From the NCBI RefSeq assembly GCF_002895945.1, contig NZ_NPZB01000001.1:1600169-1664168 (forward strand): 64,000 nt of DNA. Direction: 5' to 3'. Under the pieces are notes generated by a model. That model was not told the DNA's origin, did not search any database, and saw nothing but the letters and a program-made list of their open reading frames with translations. Both the position numbers and the translations under genes were made by a program. Source of the DNA: Solilutibacter silvestris. GTDB lineage: Bacteria; Pseudomonadota; Gammaproteobacteria; Xanthomonadales; Xanthomonadaceae. Shown here one piece after another: positions 41,445 through 49,806 of the stretch; the stretch's first letter is position 1, and each line of letters begins with the position of its first letter.

Positions 41445-43259
41445 ATGCAGCAAGCCCTTGATCCTTCGTCGGCGTCGCTGTTGCCGGCTCTCCCTGCCAG
41501 CCCTTCCGTGGAGGTCGTTAGCCCTGACGAGGCACGCTTCGCCCGCGGCCCGCGTGCGTACCGGGTGCGCGGGCTGGCGCGCTGCCTGTCGGCGGAATCC
41601 CTCAAAGTTCTCCTACGTGTGTCGCTAGGCGATCGCGTGCATCTGGACACGCTGGACCTGTACCAGGCACGTGGGCGTGGCACGTTCGCAAAATCCGCTG
41701 CCCTTGAACTCGGCGTCGGCGAAGACGTGATCGCGGGCGACCTGTCGGCGCTGGCGCTGGCCTTGGAGCCGGTGCAGGACGCGGCGATCCGTGGCGCGCT
41801 GAAACCCTCGGTCCCCGAGCAACCCGCACTCACCGCCGAAGCGGAAACGGCGGGGCTGGCGTTGCTGCGCGATCCACGGCTTGCCGAACGCATCGCCGCC
41901 GATGTGGAAGCCATCGGCGTGGTCGGCGAAGGCGTGAACGCGCTGGTGGGTTACATCGCCTGTGTCTCGCGCCTGCTCGACAAGCCGCTGGCGATCCTGA
42001 TCCAGAGCACATCGGCTGCGGGTAAATCCACCCTCATGGATGCGCTGCTGTCGCTGTTGCCAGACACCCAGCGCATCCACTACAGCGCCATGACCGGGCA
42101 ATCGTTGTTCTACCTCGGCGAGAAGGACATGCGCCACAAGGTCCTGGCGATCGCCGAAGAAGAAGGCGTGCGCCAAGCTGCCTATGCGTTGAAGTTGTTG
42201 CAATCGCAGGGCGAACTGTCGATCGCCAGCACCGGCAAAGACCCGGCCACCGGCAAGCTCGTGACCGAGGAATACCACGTCGAAGGCCCGGTGATGCTGT
42301 GCCTCACCACCACGGCCATCGATATCGACGAAGAACTGCTCAACCGTTGCCTGGTACTGACGATCAACGAGACGCCGGAGCAGACGGCGGCGATCCAGCA
42401 GCGGCAACGGCAGGCGCGGACACTGGCGGGCCTGCAGGCACGCGTGCGCGGCGACGCGGTGCTGGCGGCGCACCGCGCCGCGCAAACGCTTCTTCGTCCG
42501 CTGGCGGTGGTGAACCCGTTCGCCGAATCCCTGACGTTCGCCAGCGACCGCGTGCGGTTGCGCCGCGACCATGCCAAATACCTCGCTCTCATCGACGCGA
42601 TCGCACTGCTGCACCAGTACCAGCGCAAGGTGCATGCCGTGGAAGTCGATGGCGCAACCGTCGAATACGTCGAGGTCATCGAGGCCGATATCCAGTTGGC
42701 CAACCGTCTTGCACACGCCGTCCTCGGCCGCAGTCTAGATGAACTACCGCCACAGACGCGCCGCGTGCTGTCGGCGTTGGATGCATGGGTGACACAGCAG
42801 ATCGCCGGCACCGATACGCCGCGCAGCGATGTGCGCTTCACGCGCCGCATCGTGCGCAGCGCGTTGGGCGTAAGCGACACGCAGCTGCGCGTGCACCTGG
42901 ATCGGCTGGTGCAGCTGGAATACGTGCGCCAGCACACGGGCCAGAACGGCAGTCTCTACACGTACACGCTGGTCTTCGACGGCGAGCCTGCAAGCGATGG
43001 GCCGCAGTTAATGGGCTTGGTGGAACCCGCGACCTCGCGGCCTGCGGGGCCGACCTTGCGGGGCAAGAAGGCGACCTTGCGGGGTGCAACCCCCGACCTC
43101 GCGGGGGGCTTGCGGCCACCTTGCGGTACCCCTGCGGGCACCTTGCGGGGTGACAAATCCGCCAAAAACCCCAAAAAATCCAGCCCCATCGCAGCAAAAG
43201 GCCTGTCGAACGTCCGCAAAGCACTTCACGGGACGCTCAACGGCCACGCGGAGGCGTGA
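41445..43259 (+). CDS. P-loop ATPase / primase-helicase-like protein of the cassette
   Basis: 604 residues from ATG 41445, which has GGAGG upstream; the in-frame ATG at 41397 lies in the operator region. Walker A is IQSTSAAGKSTLMDALL near residue 195, Walker B-like KVLAIAEEEG, sensor-like LCLTTTAIDIDEELLNRCLVL, then a winged helix near the C-terminus (RRIVRSALGVSDTQLRVHLD, LVQLEYVRQHTGQNGSLYTY). I recall this ATPase block as the C-terminal part of longer CHC2 zinc-finger primase-like proteins found beside tyrosine recombinases; here the CHC2 part is missing. The end is rich in repeated TLRGKKATLRGAT-like codons. Translationally coupled to the recombinase. Confidence 0.75.
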   Translation: MQQALDPSSASLLPALPASPSVEVVSPDEARFARGPRAYRVRGLARCLSAESLKVLLRVSLGDRVHLDTLDLYQARGRGTFAKSAALELGVGEDVIAGDLSALALALEPVQDAAIRGALKPSVPEQPALTAEAETAGLALLRDPRLAERIAADVEAIGVVGEGVNALVGYIACVSRLLDKPLAILIQSTSAAGKSTLMDALLSLLPDTQRIHYSAMTGQSLFYLGEKDMRHKVLAIAEEEGVRQAAYALKLLQSQGELSIASTGKDPATGKLVTEEYHVEGPVMLCLTTTAIDIDEELLNRCLVLTINETPEQTAAIQQRQRQARTLAGLQARVRGDAVLAAHRAAQTLLRPLAVVNPFAESLTFASDRVRLRRDHAKYLALIDAIALLHQYQRKVHAVEVDGATVEYVEVIEADIQLANRLAHAVLGRSLDELPPQTRRVLSALDAWVTQQIAGTDTPRSDVRFTRRIVRSALGVSDTQLRVHLDRLVQLEYVRQHTGQNGSLYTYTLVFDGEPASDGPQLMGLVEPATSRPAGPTLRGKKATLRGATPDLAGGLRPPCGTPAGTLRGDKSAKNPKKSSPIAAKGLSNVRKALHGTLNGHAEA

Positions 43260-44248
43260 TGGCGCGGGGCGTGCGCCTGCGGGTGTTCATGGGGTCCGGG
43301 GAACCGGAGAGCCTCACGGCATGGATGTGGCGCTACCTCGCGCATCTGGAAGCCCTGCAGCGCAGCGTGAACGACGTGCGTACCCGGCGCACGAAGCTGA
43401 CCATGTTCTATCGCTGGTGCGAGGATCGCGGCTTGCGCGATCCCAAGCAGATCACGCACCGGCACCTGGAACAGTTCCAGCACTGGCTGTTCCGCTATCG
43501 CAAGAAGAACGGCCAGCCGTTGGTGATCAACTACCAGCGCATCGCCTTGTTCACCTTGCAGATGTTCTTCCGTTACCTGGTCAAGCAGGGCGTGGTGCCA
43601 TCGAACCCGGCGGCAGATCTGGAGCTGCCGAAACGCACGATGGATCTGCGCGATCCGCTGACGCTGGAAGAAATGGAGGCCGTGCTTGCGCTGCCTGACC
43701 TCGACACGCCGGAAGGCTTGCGCGATCGCGCCTGTCTGGAACTGTTCTATGCCACCGGCATCCGCCGCGCTGAACTGACGCATCTGGCCATCACCGACGT
43801 GGACCACAGTCGCGGCACGCTGCATGTGCGGCTGGGCAAGGGACGCAAGGATCGCTTCGTGCCGGTGGGCGAACGGGCGCTGGCGTGGATCGACAAGTAT
43901 CTGCAGGAAGCCCGCCCAACACTTGCACGCCGCGATGGCGAACGTCGCTTGTTCGTGAACCAGTACGGCGAGCCGTTGTCGCAAGACGGGCTGACGGCGC
44001 GGGTGCGGCGCTACTTCCGTGAGGCGGGCATCACCAAGGCTGGCGCCTGCCACTTGTTCCGGCACACGATGGCCACCGCCATGCTCGACAACGGCGCCGA
44101 TATCCGCCATGTCCAGGAAATGCTCGGCCACAGCACGATCGCGACGACGCAGCGCTACACGCACGTCTCGGTGGCGCGGTTGAAAGCCGTCCATGCCGCG
44201 ACGCATCCGGCGGCCAGGCTCACGCACGGGAGCGCGCCACCGGAATGA
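43259..44248 (+). CDS. Tyrosine recombinase of the RHS-tip cassette
   Basis: 329 residues, XerC/integrase-like. SAM-like N-terminal domain (LTAWMWRYLAHLEALQRSVN, FYRWCEDRGL). Catalytic residues are present: Arg in YATGIRRAELTHL, Lys in the beta-hairpin (RLGKGRKDRFVPVG), HxxR in HLFRHTMATAML, His in MLGHSTIATTQRYTH, and nucleophile Tyr in the same motif. The ATG overlaps the ATPase stop (TGATG). It is the likely enzyme for moving the cassette at the RHS core site. No integron-integrase-specific insertion is seen. Confidence 0.9.
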   Translation: MARGVRLRVFMGSGEPESLTAWMWRYLAHLEALQRSVNDVRTRRTKLTMFYRWCEDRGLRDPKQITHRHLEQFQHWLFRYRKKNGQPLVINYQRIALFTLQMFFRYLVKQGVVPSNPAADLELPKRTMDLRDPLTLEEMEAVLALPDLDTPEGLRDRACLELFYATGIRRAELTHLAITDVDHSRGTLHVRLGKGRKDRFVPVGERALAWIDKYLQEARPTLARRDGERRLFVNQYGEPLSQDGLTARVRRYFREAGITKAGACHLFRHTMATAMLDNGADIRHVQEMLGHSTIATTQRYTHVSVARLKAVHAATHPAARLTHGSAPPE

Positions 44249-44467
44249 TCCACGCTTGCTGATGGTGTTGATCTTCTTCCTCTCACGAAGGAGGAATGCG
44301 CGTGCGCAATGGAACGCACCGAAGCGATGGACGTACCGCTACCGCCCAACGGTGAAGCTAAGCCGCGCCGCGAAGCGGTGTCGGCTTGGGCGCGTGGTTG
44401 GGCTGTTGACGTTGCGTGTGGTTCACCGGGCGACGCGGCCTGCCGCCTGCGGCGGCTCGCGGGGCAA

Positions 44468-44595
44468 ACATAACGCAGAGGTTATGCGCAGTGTTGCAAC
44501 CGCTCCACGGCCTGCGCTACGTGTGAGAGGCACTTCGCTTCGGCCTGCGCGGTTGCAACACTGTTCGGCTAGCGCCCGCATAACCTGCGTTATGT
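44468..44595. repeat. Long imperfect inverted repeat H1 (copy A)
   Basis: Left arm ACATAACGCAGAGGTTATGC with CAGTGTTGCAACCG; right arm CGGTTGCAACACTG with GCATAACCTGCGTTATGT. The arms pair with two bulges (AG on the left, about 14 nt on the right). It resembles a folded recombination site or a strong RNA hairpin. Copy B is at 49425-49552. Confidence 0.75.
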
Positions 44596-44680
44596 AACCC
44601 CGCGCCGTGCTCGCTGCGCTGCGCGCGGGGCCGCTGTGAGCATCTTCGCAGTCGCCAGGAACGCCGGGCGGCTGTCCATG

Positions 44681-44755
44681 CGTTGTCCACATGCGAGACG
44701 CGCATCAGGGGATGCCCCTCGCATCCCCGCGCGTCTCGCGCTCATGTGGGCAACG
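44681..44755. repeat. Inverted repeat H2 (copy A) in the cassette right end
   Basis: Arms CGTTGTCCACATG-CGAGACGCGC and GCGCGTCTCG-CATGTGGGCAACG with GGGGATGC / GCATCCCC inside, nearly perfect over 33 bp each. Recurs at 49638-49712 and 51377-51451, always near a cassette end. Confidence 0.8.
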
Positions 44756-44849
44756 GGTGGGCAGCCATCGAGGAAGCCCGCGCCTTGACGTGCGCGCCTG
44801 CATGGGCGAAAAAGTGCATCACGGGACTTCGAGGGTGGGCGAAGAGGGC

Positions 44850-45596
44850 ATGTCGGGGGTGTTGGCCAGCGCAAACGCTTATCGCATCAAGGCGAGTCAC
44901 CGTCGCCGGCGGACAGTCGCGTCGGGTCGCCGAAGACAGCGCTATTACGATCCCACCATCGGACGGTTCCTGTCCACCGATCCTGTCGCGGCAGATGCCA
45001 ACACGGGTTCGTTGTTTAATCGCTATTGGTATGCATCGAATAATCCGTACCGCTTCACTGATCCAGACGGGCGTTGCGATAATTCACCTAGTTCGTTCTG
45101 CAACTTCGTGAAGGGGATAGTGCTTGCGGTTCACGACACTATTGCACCAATAGCGAATGCAATTGCTGATCCCGATGGCACGAAGATCGATGGGAGCTAT
45201 GATCGGTTTGGGCCGGGTAGCAATCCGATGACTCAAGGCGGATATAAGTTTGGTGGCGCGTTAATTACTGCTGAAGCAATTAAGGCGCCGAGCACTGTTG
45301 CAGGTGCTGTAGTAGATGCTAAAGCCCCAGTTGCACTTACAGAAGCACAAACGAAGAATTTAGCTAGATTTAACTCCAAGCTTCCTGCCGCGAACACAGG
45401 GACAACGGTGGAAAGAACGGGTAAAGGAGTTACTTTTACTAGCGAAGTTCCAGGCAAGGTGCCGGGATCGCAAGCGACGTATCAGAAAACTGTAAATTCG
45501 GCGGGCCAGACTACTGGGTATACGAAGACTACGACAGCACCCAGTGGCCAAGTCATCCATGTGAAGGATAAGTTTCCGGACAAGCCACAAAATTAG
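44850..45596 (+). CDS. RHS tip 1 (copy B), fused to the cassette-end leader
   Basis: Residues from QRYYDPTIGRFLS onward are identical to tip 1 at 39698. The signal peptide and RHS upstream core are missing. Instead the cassette end is read in frame: MSGVLASANAYRIKASHRRR leads directly into the RHS core. ATG at 44850 has GAAGAGGG just upstream; longer starts at 44691 exist. If translated it would be a non-secreted toxin tip; it may also be silent storage. Confidence 0.6.
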   Translation: MSGVLASANAYRIKASHRRRRTVASGRRRQRYYDPTIGRFLSTDPVAADANTGSLFNRYWYASNNPYRFTDPDGRCDNSPSSFCNFVKGIVLAVHDTIAPIANAIADPDGTKIDGSYDRFGPGSNPMTQGGYKFGGALITAEAIKAPSTVAGAVVDAKAPVALTEAQTKNLARFNSKLPAANTGTTVERTGKGVTFTSEVPGKVPGSQATYQKTVNSAGQTTGYTKTTTAPSGQVIHVKDKFPDKPQN

Positions 45597-45598
45597 TT

Positions 45599-45859
45599 AT
45601 GAGCCAGATGCATACGACTTTTGTTAAAGAAGATGACTTGATATCCATTCTTGAGCGCTTCATGTTGCGAGAGCTCAACAAGAAAGGCGTTGAGGATTGG
45701 GCGGAGAATAATGATGCGAATGACTCCATTGAGTTTTCTTCCGATCTTGTGCGCGATTTGGTTTTTGAGCTTTCAAGCCCGGAAATTAACGGCGAGTTGT
45801 CTGATGAACGTGCCCTTCAACTGATTGAGATTCTCAAAAGCAATAGGCTCTCTGCATAG
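45599..45859 (+). CDS. Putative immunity protein for tip 1 (copy B)
   Basis: Same 86-residue protein as the copy at 40642, in the duplicated cassette, 2 bp after the toxin stop. Confidence 0.6.
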   Translation: MSQMHTTFVKEDDLISILERFMLRELNKKGVEDWAENNDANDSIEFSSDLVRDLVFELSSPEINGELSDERALQLIEILKSNRLSA

Positions 45860-45890
45860 CAAGAAGCCCGCGCACTGCGCGGGCTTCTTG
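45860..45890. terminator. Palindromic bidirectional terminator, copy B
   Basis: Same stem as at 40903-40933. Confidence 0.8.
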
Positions 45891-45910
45891 TTGTGCAGCG
45901 TTGGCGATTG

Positions 45911-46300
45911 TTAGCGTGTAGCTTGCGCCAACACCGAATCGATCACTTGCATGACGAACTGTTGCTTGGTACGCGGCAGTTGGTTGATGCGCTCGACCTG
46001 TAGTTGCAGCTTGCCCACCGGCCCGCGCTTGCTCGCGCGTGTGGGCGAGCCGATCAGTTCCTCGATGGTGACGTGCAGCGTCTTGGCGATCACCGGTAGG
46101 TTGGATACTTGGATGCGCCTGCGTCCCGTCTCGTAGGCGGTGATGGTCTGCTGCGAGACGCCCAGCAGTTCGGCCAGTTGCACCTGGGTGATGCCCTGTT
46201 CCTTGCGCAGTTGGGTGATGCGGCTGCCAAGTTGGACGAAGAAGGCTTGTTCTTCCTTGCTGAGTGCCACGGCGACAGGTGCGGGGGTGGAGTTGTCCAT
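45911..46300 (-). CDS. XRE-family regulator (copy B)
   Basis: Protein identical to the XRE regulator at 40954; same divergent position relative to the ATPase gene and operator. Confidence 0.85.
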   Translation of the reverse strand: MDNSTPAPVAVALSKEEQAFFVQLGSRITQLRKEQGITQVQLAELLGVSQQTITAYETGRRRIQVSNLPVIAKTLHVTIEELIGSPTRASKRGPVGKLQLQVERINQLPRTKQQFVMQVIDSVLAQATR

Positions 46301-46333
46301 ACCGTAAGCCTGACCTGCGGAGAGTGGTTGCCT

Positions 46334-46352
46334 ATACTACCTAAAGTAGTAT
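46334..46352. promoter_or_regulatory. Probable XRE operator (copy B)
   Basis: ATACTAC-CTAAA-GTAGTAT, same as 41377-41395. Confidence 0.6.
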
Positions 46353-46401
46353 CATGCGACGAGTTGTTCTGCTTGACAGGTTTTTTGCCCGGAGGCCGTT
46401 T

Positions 46402-48216
46402 ATGCAGCAAGCCCTTGATCCTTCGTCGGCGTCGCTGTTGCCGGCTCTCCCTGCCAGCCCTTCCGTGGAGGTCGTTAGCCCTGACGAGGCACGCTTCGCC
46501 CGCGGCCCGCGTGCGTACCGGGTGCGCGGGCTGGCGCGCTGCCTGTCGGCGGAATCCCTCAAAGTTCTCCTACGTGTGTCGCTAGGCGATCGCGTGCATC
46601 TGGACACGCTGGACCTGTACCAGGCACGTGGGCGTGGCACGTTCGCAAAATCCGCTGCCCTTGAACTCGGCGTCGGCGAAGACGTGATCGCGGGCGACCT
46701 GTCGGCGCTGGCGCTGGCCTTGGAGCCGGTGCAGGACGCGGCGATCCGTGGCGCGCTGAAACCCTCGGTCCCCGAGCAACCCGCACTCACCGCCGAAGCG
46801 GAAACGGCGGGGCTGGCGTTGCTGCGCGATCCACGGCTTGCCGAACGCATCGCCGCCGATGTGGAAGCCATCGGCGTGGTCGGCGAAGGCGTGAACGCGC
46901 TGGTGGGTTACATCGCCTGTGTCTCGCGCCTGCTCGACAAGCCGCTGGCGATCCTGATCCAGAGCACATCGGCTGCGGGTAAATCCACCCTCATGGATGC
47001 GCTGCTGTCGCTGTTGCCAGACACCCAGCGCATCCACTACAGCGCCATGACCGGGCAATCGTTGTTCTACCTCGGCGAGAAGGACATGCGCCACAAGGTC
47101 CTGGCGATCGCCGAAGAAGAAGGCGTGCGCCAAGCTGCCTATGCGTTGAAGTTGTTGCAATCGCAGGGCGAACTGTCGATCGCCAGCACCGGCAAAGACC
47201 CGGCCACCGGCAAGCTCGTGACCGAGGAATACCACGTCGAAGGCCCGGTGATGCTGTGCCTCACCACCACGGCCATCGATATCGACGAAGAACTGCTCAA
47301 CCGTTGCCTGGTACTGACGATCAACGAGACGCCGGAGCAGACGGCGGCGATCCAGCAGCGGCAACGGCAGGCGCGGACACTGGCGGGCCTGCAGGCACGC
47401 GTGCGCGGCGACGCGGTGCTGGCGGCGCACCGCGCCGCGCAAACGCTTCTTCGTCCGCTGGCGGTGGTGAACCCGTTCGCCGAATCCCTGACGTTCGCCA
47501 GCGACCGCGTGCGGTTGCGCCGCGACCATGCCAAATACCTCGCTCTCATCGACGCGATCGCACTGCTGCACCAGTACCAGCGCAAGGTGCATGCCGTGGA
47601 AGTCGATGGCGCAACCGTCGAATACGTCGAGGTCATCGAGGCCGATATCCAGTTGGCCAACCGTCTTGCACACGCCGTCCTCGGCCGCAGTCTAGATGAA
47701 CTACCGCCACAGACGCGCCGCGTGCTGTCGGCGTTGGATGCATGGGTGACACAGCAGATCGCCGGCACCGATACGCCGCGCAGCGATGTGCGCTTCACGC
47801 GCCGCATCGTGCGCAGCGCGTTGGGCGTAAGCGACACGCAGCTGCGCGTGCACCTGGATCGGCTGGTGCAGCTGGAATACGTGCGCCAGCACACGGGCCA
47901 GAACGGCAGTCTCTACACGTACACGCTGGTCTTCGACGGCGAGCCTGCAAGCGATGGGCCGCAGTTAATGGGCTTGGTGGAACCCGCGACCTCGCGGCCT
48001 GCGGGGCCGACCTTGCGGGGCAAGAAGGCGACCTTGCGGGGTGCAACCCCCGACCTCGCGGGGGGCTTGCGGCCACCTTGCGGTACCCCTGCGGGCACCT
48101 TGCGGGGTGACAAATCCGCCAAAAACCCCAAAAAATCCAGCCCCATCGCAGCAAAAGGCCTGTCGAACGTCCGCAAAGCACTTCACGGGACGCTCAACGG
48201 CCACGCGGAGGCGTGA
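46402..48216 (+). CDS. P-loop ATPase / primase-helicase-like protein (copy B)
   Basis: Identical to the 604-residue protein at 41445, including Walker A AGKSTLM and the C-terminal winged helix. Confidence 0.75.
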   Translation: MQQALDPSSASLLPALPASPSVEVVSPDEARFARGPRAYRVRGLARCLSAESLKVLLRVSLGDRVHLDTLDLYQARGRGTFAKSAALELGVGEDVIAGDLSALALALEPVQDAAIRGALKPSVPEQPALTAEAETAGLALLRDPRLAERIAADVEAIGVVGEGVNALVGYIACVSRLLDKPLAILIQSTSAAGKSTLMDALLSLLPDTQRIHYSAMTGQSLFYLGEKDMRHKVLAIAEEEGVRQAAYALKLLQSQGELSIASTGKDPATGKLVTEEYHVEGPVMLCLTTTAIDIDEELLNRCLVLTINETPEQTAAIQQRQRQARTLAGLQARVRGDAVLAAHRAAQTLLRPLAVVNPFAESLTFASDRVRLRRDHAKYLALIDAIALLHQYQRKVHAVEVDGATVEYVEVIEADIQLANRLAHAVLGRSLDELPPQTRRVLSALDAWVTQQIAGTDTPRSDVRFTRRIVRSALGVSDTQLRVHLDRLVQLEYVRQHTGQNGSLYTYTLVFDGEPASDGPQLMGLVEPATSRPAGPTLRGKKATLRGATPDLAGGLRPPCGTPAGTLRGDKSAKNPKKSSPIAAKGLSNVRKALHGTLNGHAEA

Positions 48217-49205
48217 TGGCGCGGGGCGTGCGCCTGCGGGTGTTCATGGGGTCCGGGGAACCGGAGAGCCTCACGGCATGGATGTGGCGCTACCTCGCGC
48301 ATCTGGAAGCCCTGCAGCGCAGCGTGAACGACGTGCGTACCCGGCGCACGAAGCTGACCATGTTCTATCGCTGGTGCGAGGATCGCGGCTTGCGCGATCC
48401 CAAGCAGATCACGCACCGGCACCTGGAACAGTTCCAGCACTGGCTGTTCCGCTATCGCAAGAAGAACGGCCAGCCGTTGGTGATCAACTACCAGCGCATC
48501 GCCTTGTTCACCTTGCAGATGTTCTTCCGTTACCTGGTCAAGCAGGGCGTGGTGCCATCGAACCCGGCGGCAGATCTGGAGCTGCCGAAACGCACGATGG
48601 ATCTGCGCGATCCGCTGACGCTGGAAGAAATGGAGGCCGTGCTTGCGCTGCCTGACCTCGACACGCCGGAAGGCTTGCGCGATCGCGCCTGTCTGGAACT
48701 GTTCTATGCCACCGGCATCCGCCGCGCTGAACTGACGCATCTGGCCATCACCGACGTGGACCACAGTCGCGGCACGCTGCATGTGCGGCTGGGCAAGGGA
48801 CGCAAGGATCGCTTCGTGCCGGTGGGCGAACGGGCGCTGGCGTGGATCGACAAGTATCTGCAGGAAGCCCGCCCAACACTTGCACGCCGCGATGGCGAAC
48901 GTCGCTTGTTCGTGAACCAGTACGGCGAGCCGTTGTCGCAAGACGGGCTGACGGCGCGGGTGCGGCGCTACTTCCGTGAGGCGGGCATCACCAAGGCTGG
49001 CGCCTGCCACTTGTTCCGGCACACGATGGCCACCGCCATGCTCGACAACGGCGCCGATATCCGCCATGTCCAGGAAATGCTCGGCCACAGCACGATCGCG
49101 ACGACGCAGCGCTACACGCACGTCTCGGTGGCGCGGTTGAAAGCCGTCCATGCCGCGACGCATCCGGCGGCCAGGCTCACGCACGGGAGCGCGCCACCGG
49201 AATGA
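48216..49205 (+). CDS. Tyrosine recombinase of the RHS-tip cassette (copy B)
   Basis: Identical to the recombinase at 43259 with the full set of catalytic residues. Confidence 0.9.
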   Translation: MARGVRLRVFMGSGEPESLTAWMWRYLAHLEALQRSVNDVRTRRTKLTMFYRWCEDRGLRDPKQITHRHLEQFQHWLFRYRKKNGQPLVINYQRIALFTLQMFFRYLVKQGVVPSNPAADLELPKRTMDLRDPLTLEEMEAVLALPDLDTPEGLRDRACLELFYATGIRRAELTHLAITDVDHSRGTLHVRLGKGRKDRFVPVGERALAWIDKYLQEARPTLARRDGERRLFVNQYGEPLSQDGLTARVRRYFREAGITKAGACHLFRHTMATAMLDNGADIRHVQEMLGHSTIATTQRYTHVSVARLKAVHAATHPAARLTHGSAPPE

Positions 49206-49424
49206 TCCACGCTTGCTGATGGTGTTGATCTTCTTCCTCTCACGAAGGAGGAATGCGCGTGCGCAATGGAACGCACCGAAGCGATGGACGTACCGCTACC
49301 GCCCAACGGTGAAGCTAAGCCGCGCCGCGAAGCGGTGTCGGCTTGGGCGCGTGGTTGGGCTGTTGACGTTGCGTGTGGTTCACCGGGCGACGCGGCCTGC
49401 CGCCTGCGGCGGCTCGCGGGGCAA

Positions 49425-49552
49425 ACATAACGCAGAGGTTATGCGCAGTGTTGCAACCGCTCCACGGCCTGCGCTACGTGTGAGAGGCACTTCGCTTCGG
49501 CCTGCGCGGTTGCAACACTGTTCGGCTAGCGCCCGCATAACCTGCGTTATGT
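49425..49552. repeat. Long imperfect inverted repeat H1 (copy B)
   Basis: Same as 44468-44595. Confidence 0.75.
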
Positions 49553-49637
49553 AACCCCGCGCCGTGCTCGCTGCGCTGCGCGCGGGGCCGCTGTGAGCAT
49601 CTTCGCAGTCGCCAGGAACGCCGGGCGGCTGTCCATG

Positions 49638-49712
49638 CGTTGTCCACATGCGAGACGCGCATCAGGGGATGCCCCTCGCATCCCCGCGCGTCTCGCGCTC
49701 ATGTGGGCAACG
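49638..49712. repeat. Inverted repeat H2 (copy B)
   Basis: Same as 44681-44755. Confidence 0.8.
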
Positions 49713-49806
49713 GGTGGGCAGCCATCGAGGAAGCCCGCGCCTTGACGTGCGCGCCTGCATGGGCGAAAAAGTGCATCACGGGACTTCGAGGGTGGGCGAA
49801 GAGGGC

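Larger units (their letters stand above)
44249..44849. other. Non-coding right end of cassette copy A
   Basis: About 600 bp without a supported gene after the recombinase. It contains two long inverted repeats (44468-44595 and 44681-44755) and ends in a frame that continues into the next RHS core. Same sequence in copy B. Confidence 0.6.
39980..44936 (+). repeat. Cassette copy A of a 4,957-bp tandem duplication
   Basis: Everything from the RHS core codons at 39980 to 44936 recurs at 44937-49893, same order and same encoded proteins. Contents: tip-1 toxin, immunity, terminator, XRE, ATPase, recombinase, and a hairpin-rich end. Both copies, and the next tip, start with the 17 bases CAGCGCTATTACGATCC. 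Confidence 0.92.
49206..49806. other. Non-coding right end of cassette copy B
   Basis: Same as 44249-44849; contains the second copies of inverted repeats H1 and H2. No gene supported. Confidence 0.6.

Noticed and set aside
44468..44595. Integron attC site
   Set aside because: The inverted arms do not fit RYYYAAC/GTTRRRY and the recombinase lacks an obvious integron-integrase insertion; reported only as an attC-like fold.
44691..44849. Longer start for the RHS tip copy B leader (frame beginning MRDAHQGMPL)
   Set aside because: This part lies inside the H2 palindrome, which explains the open frame; the ATG at 44850 has a better RBS.
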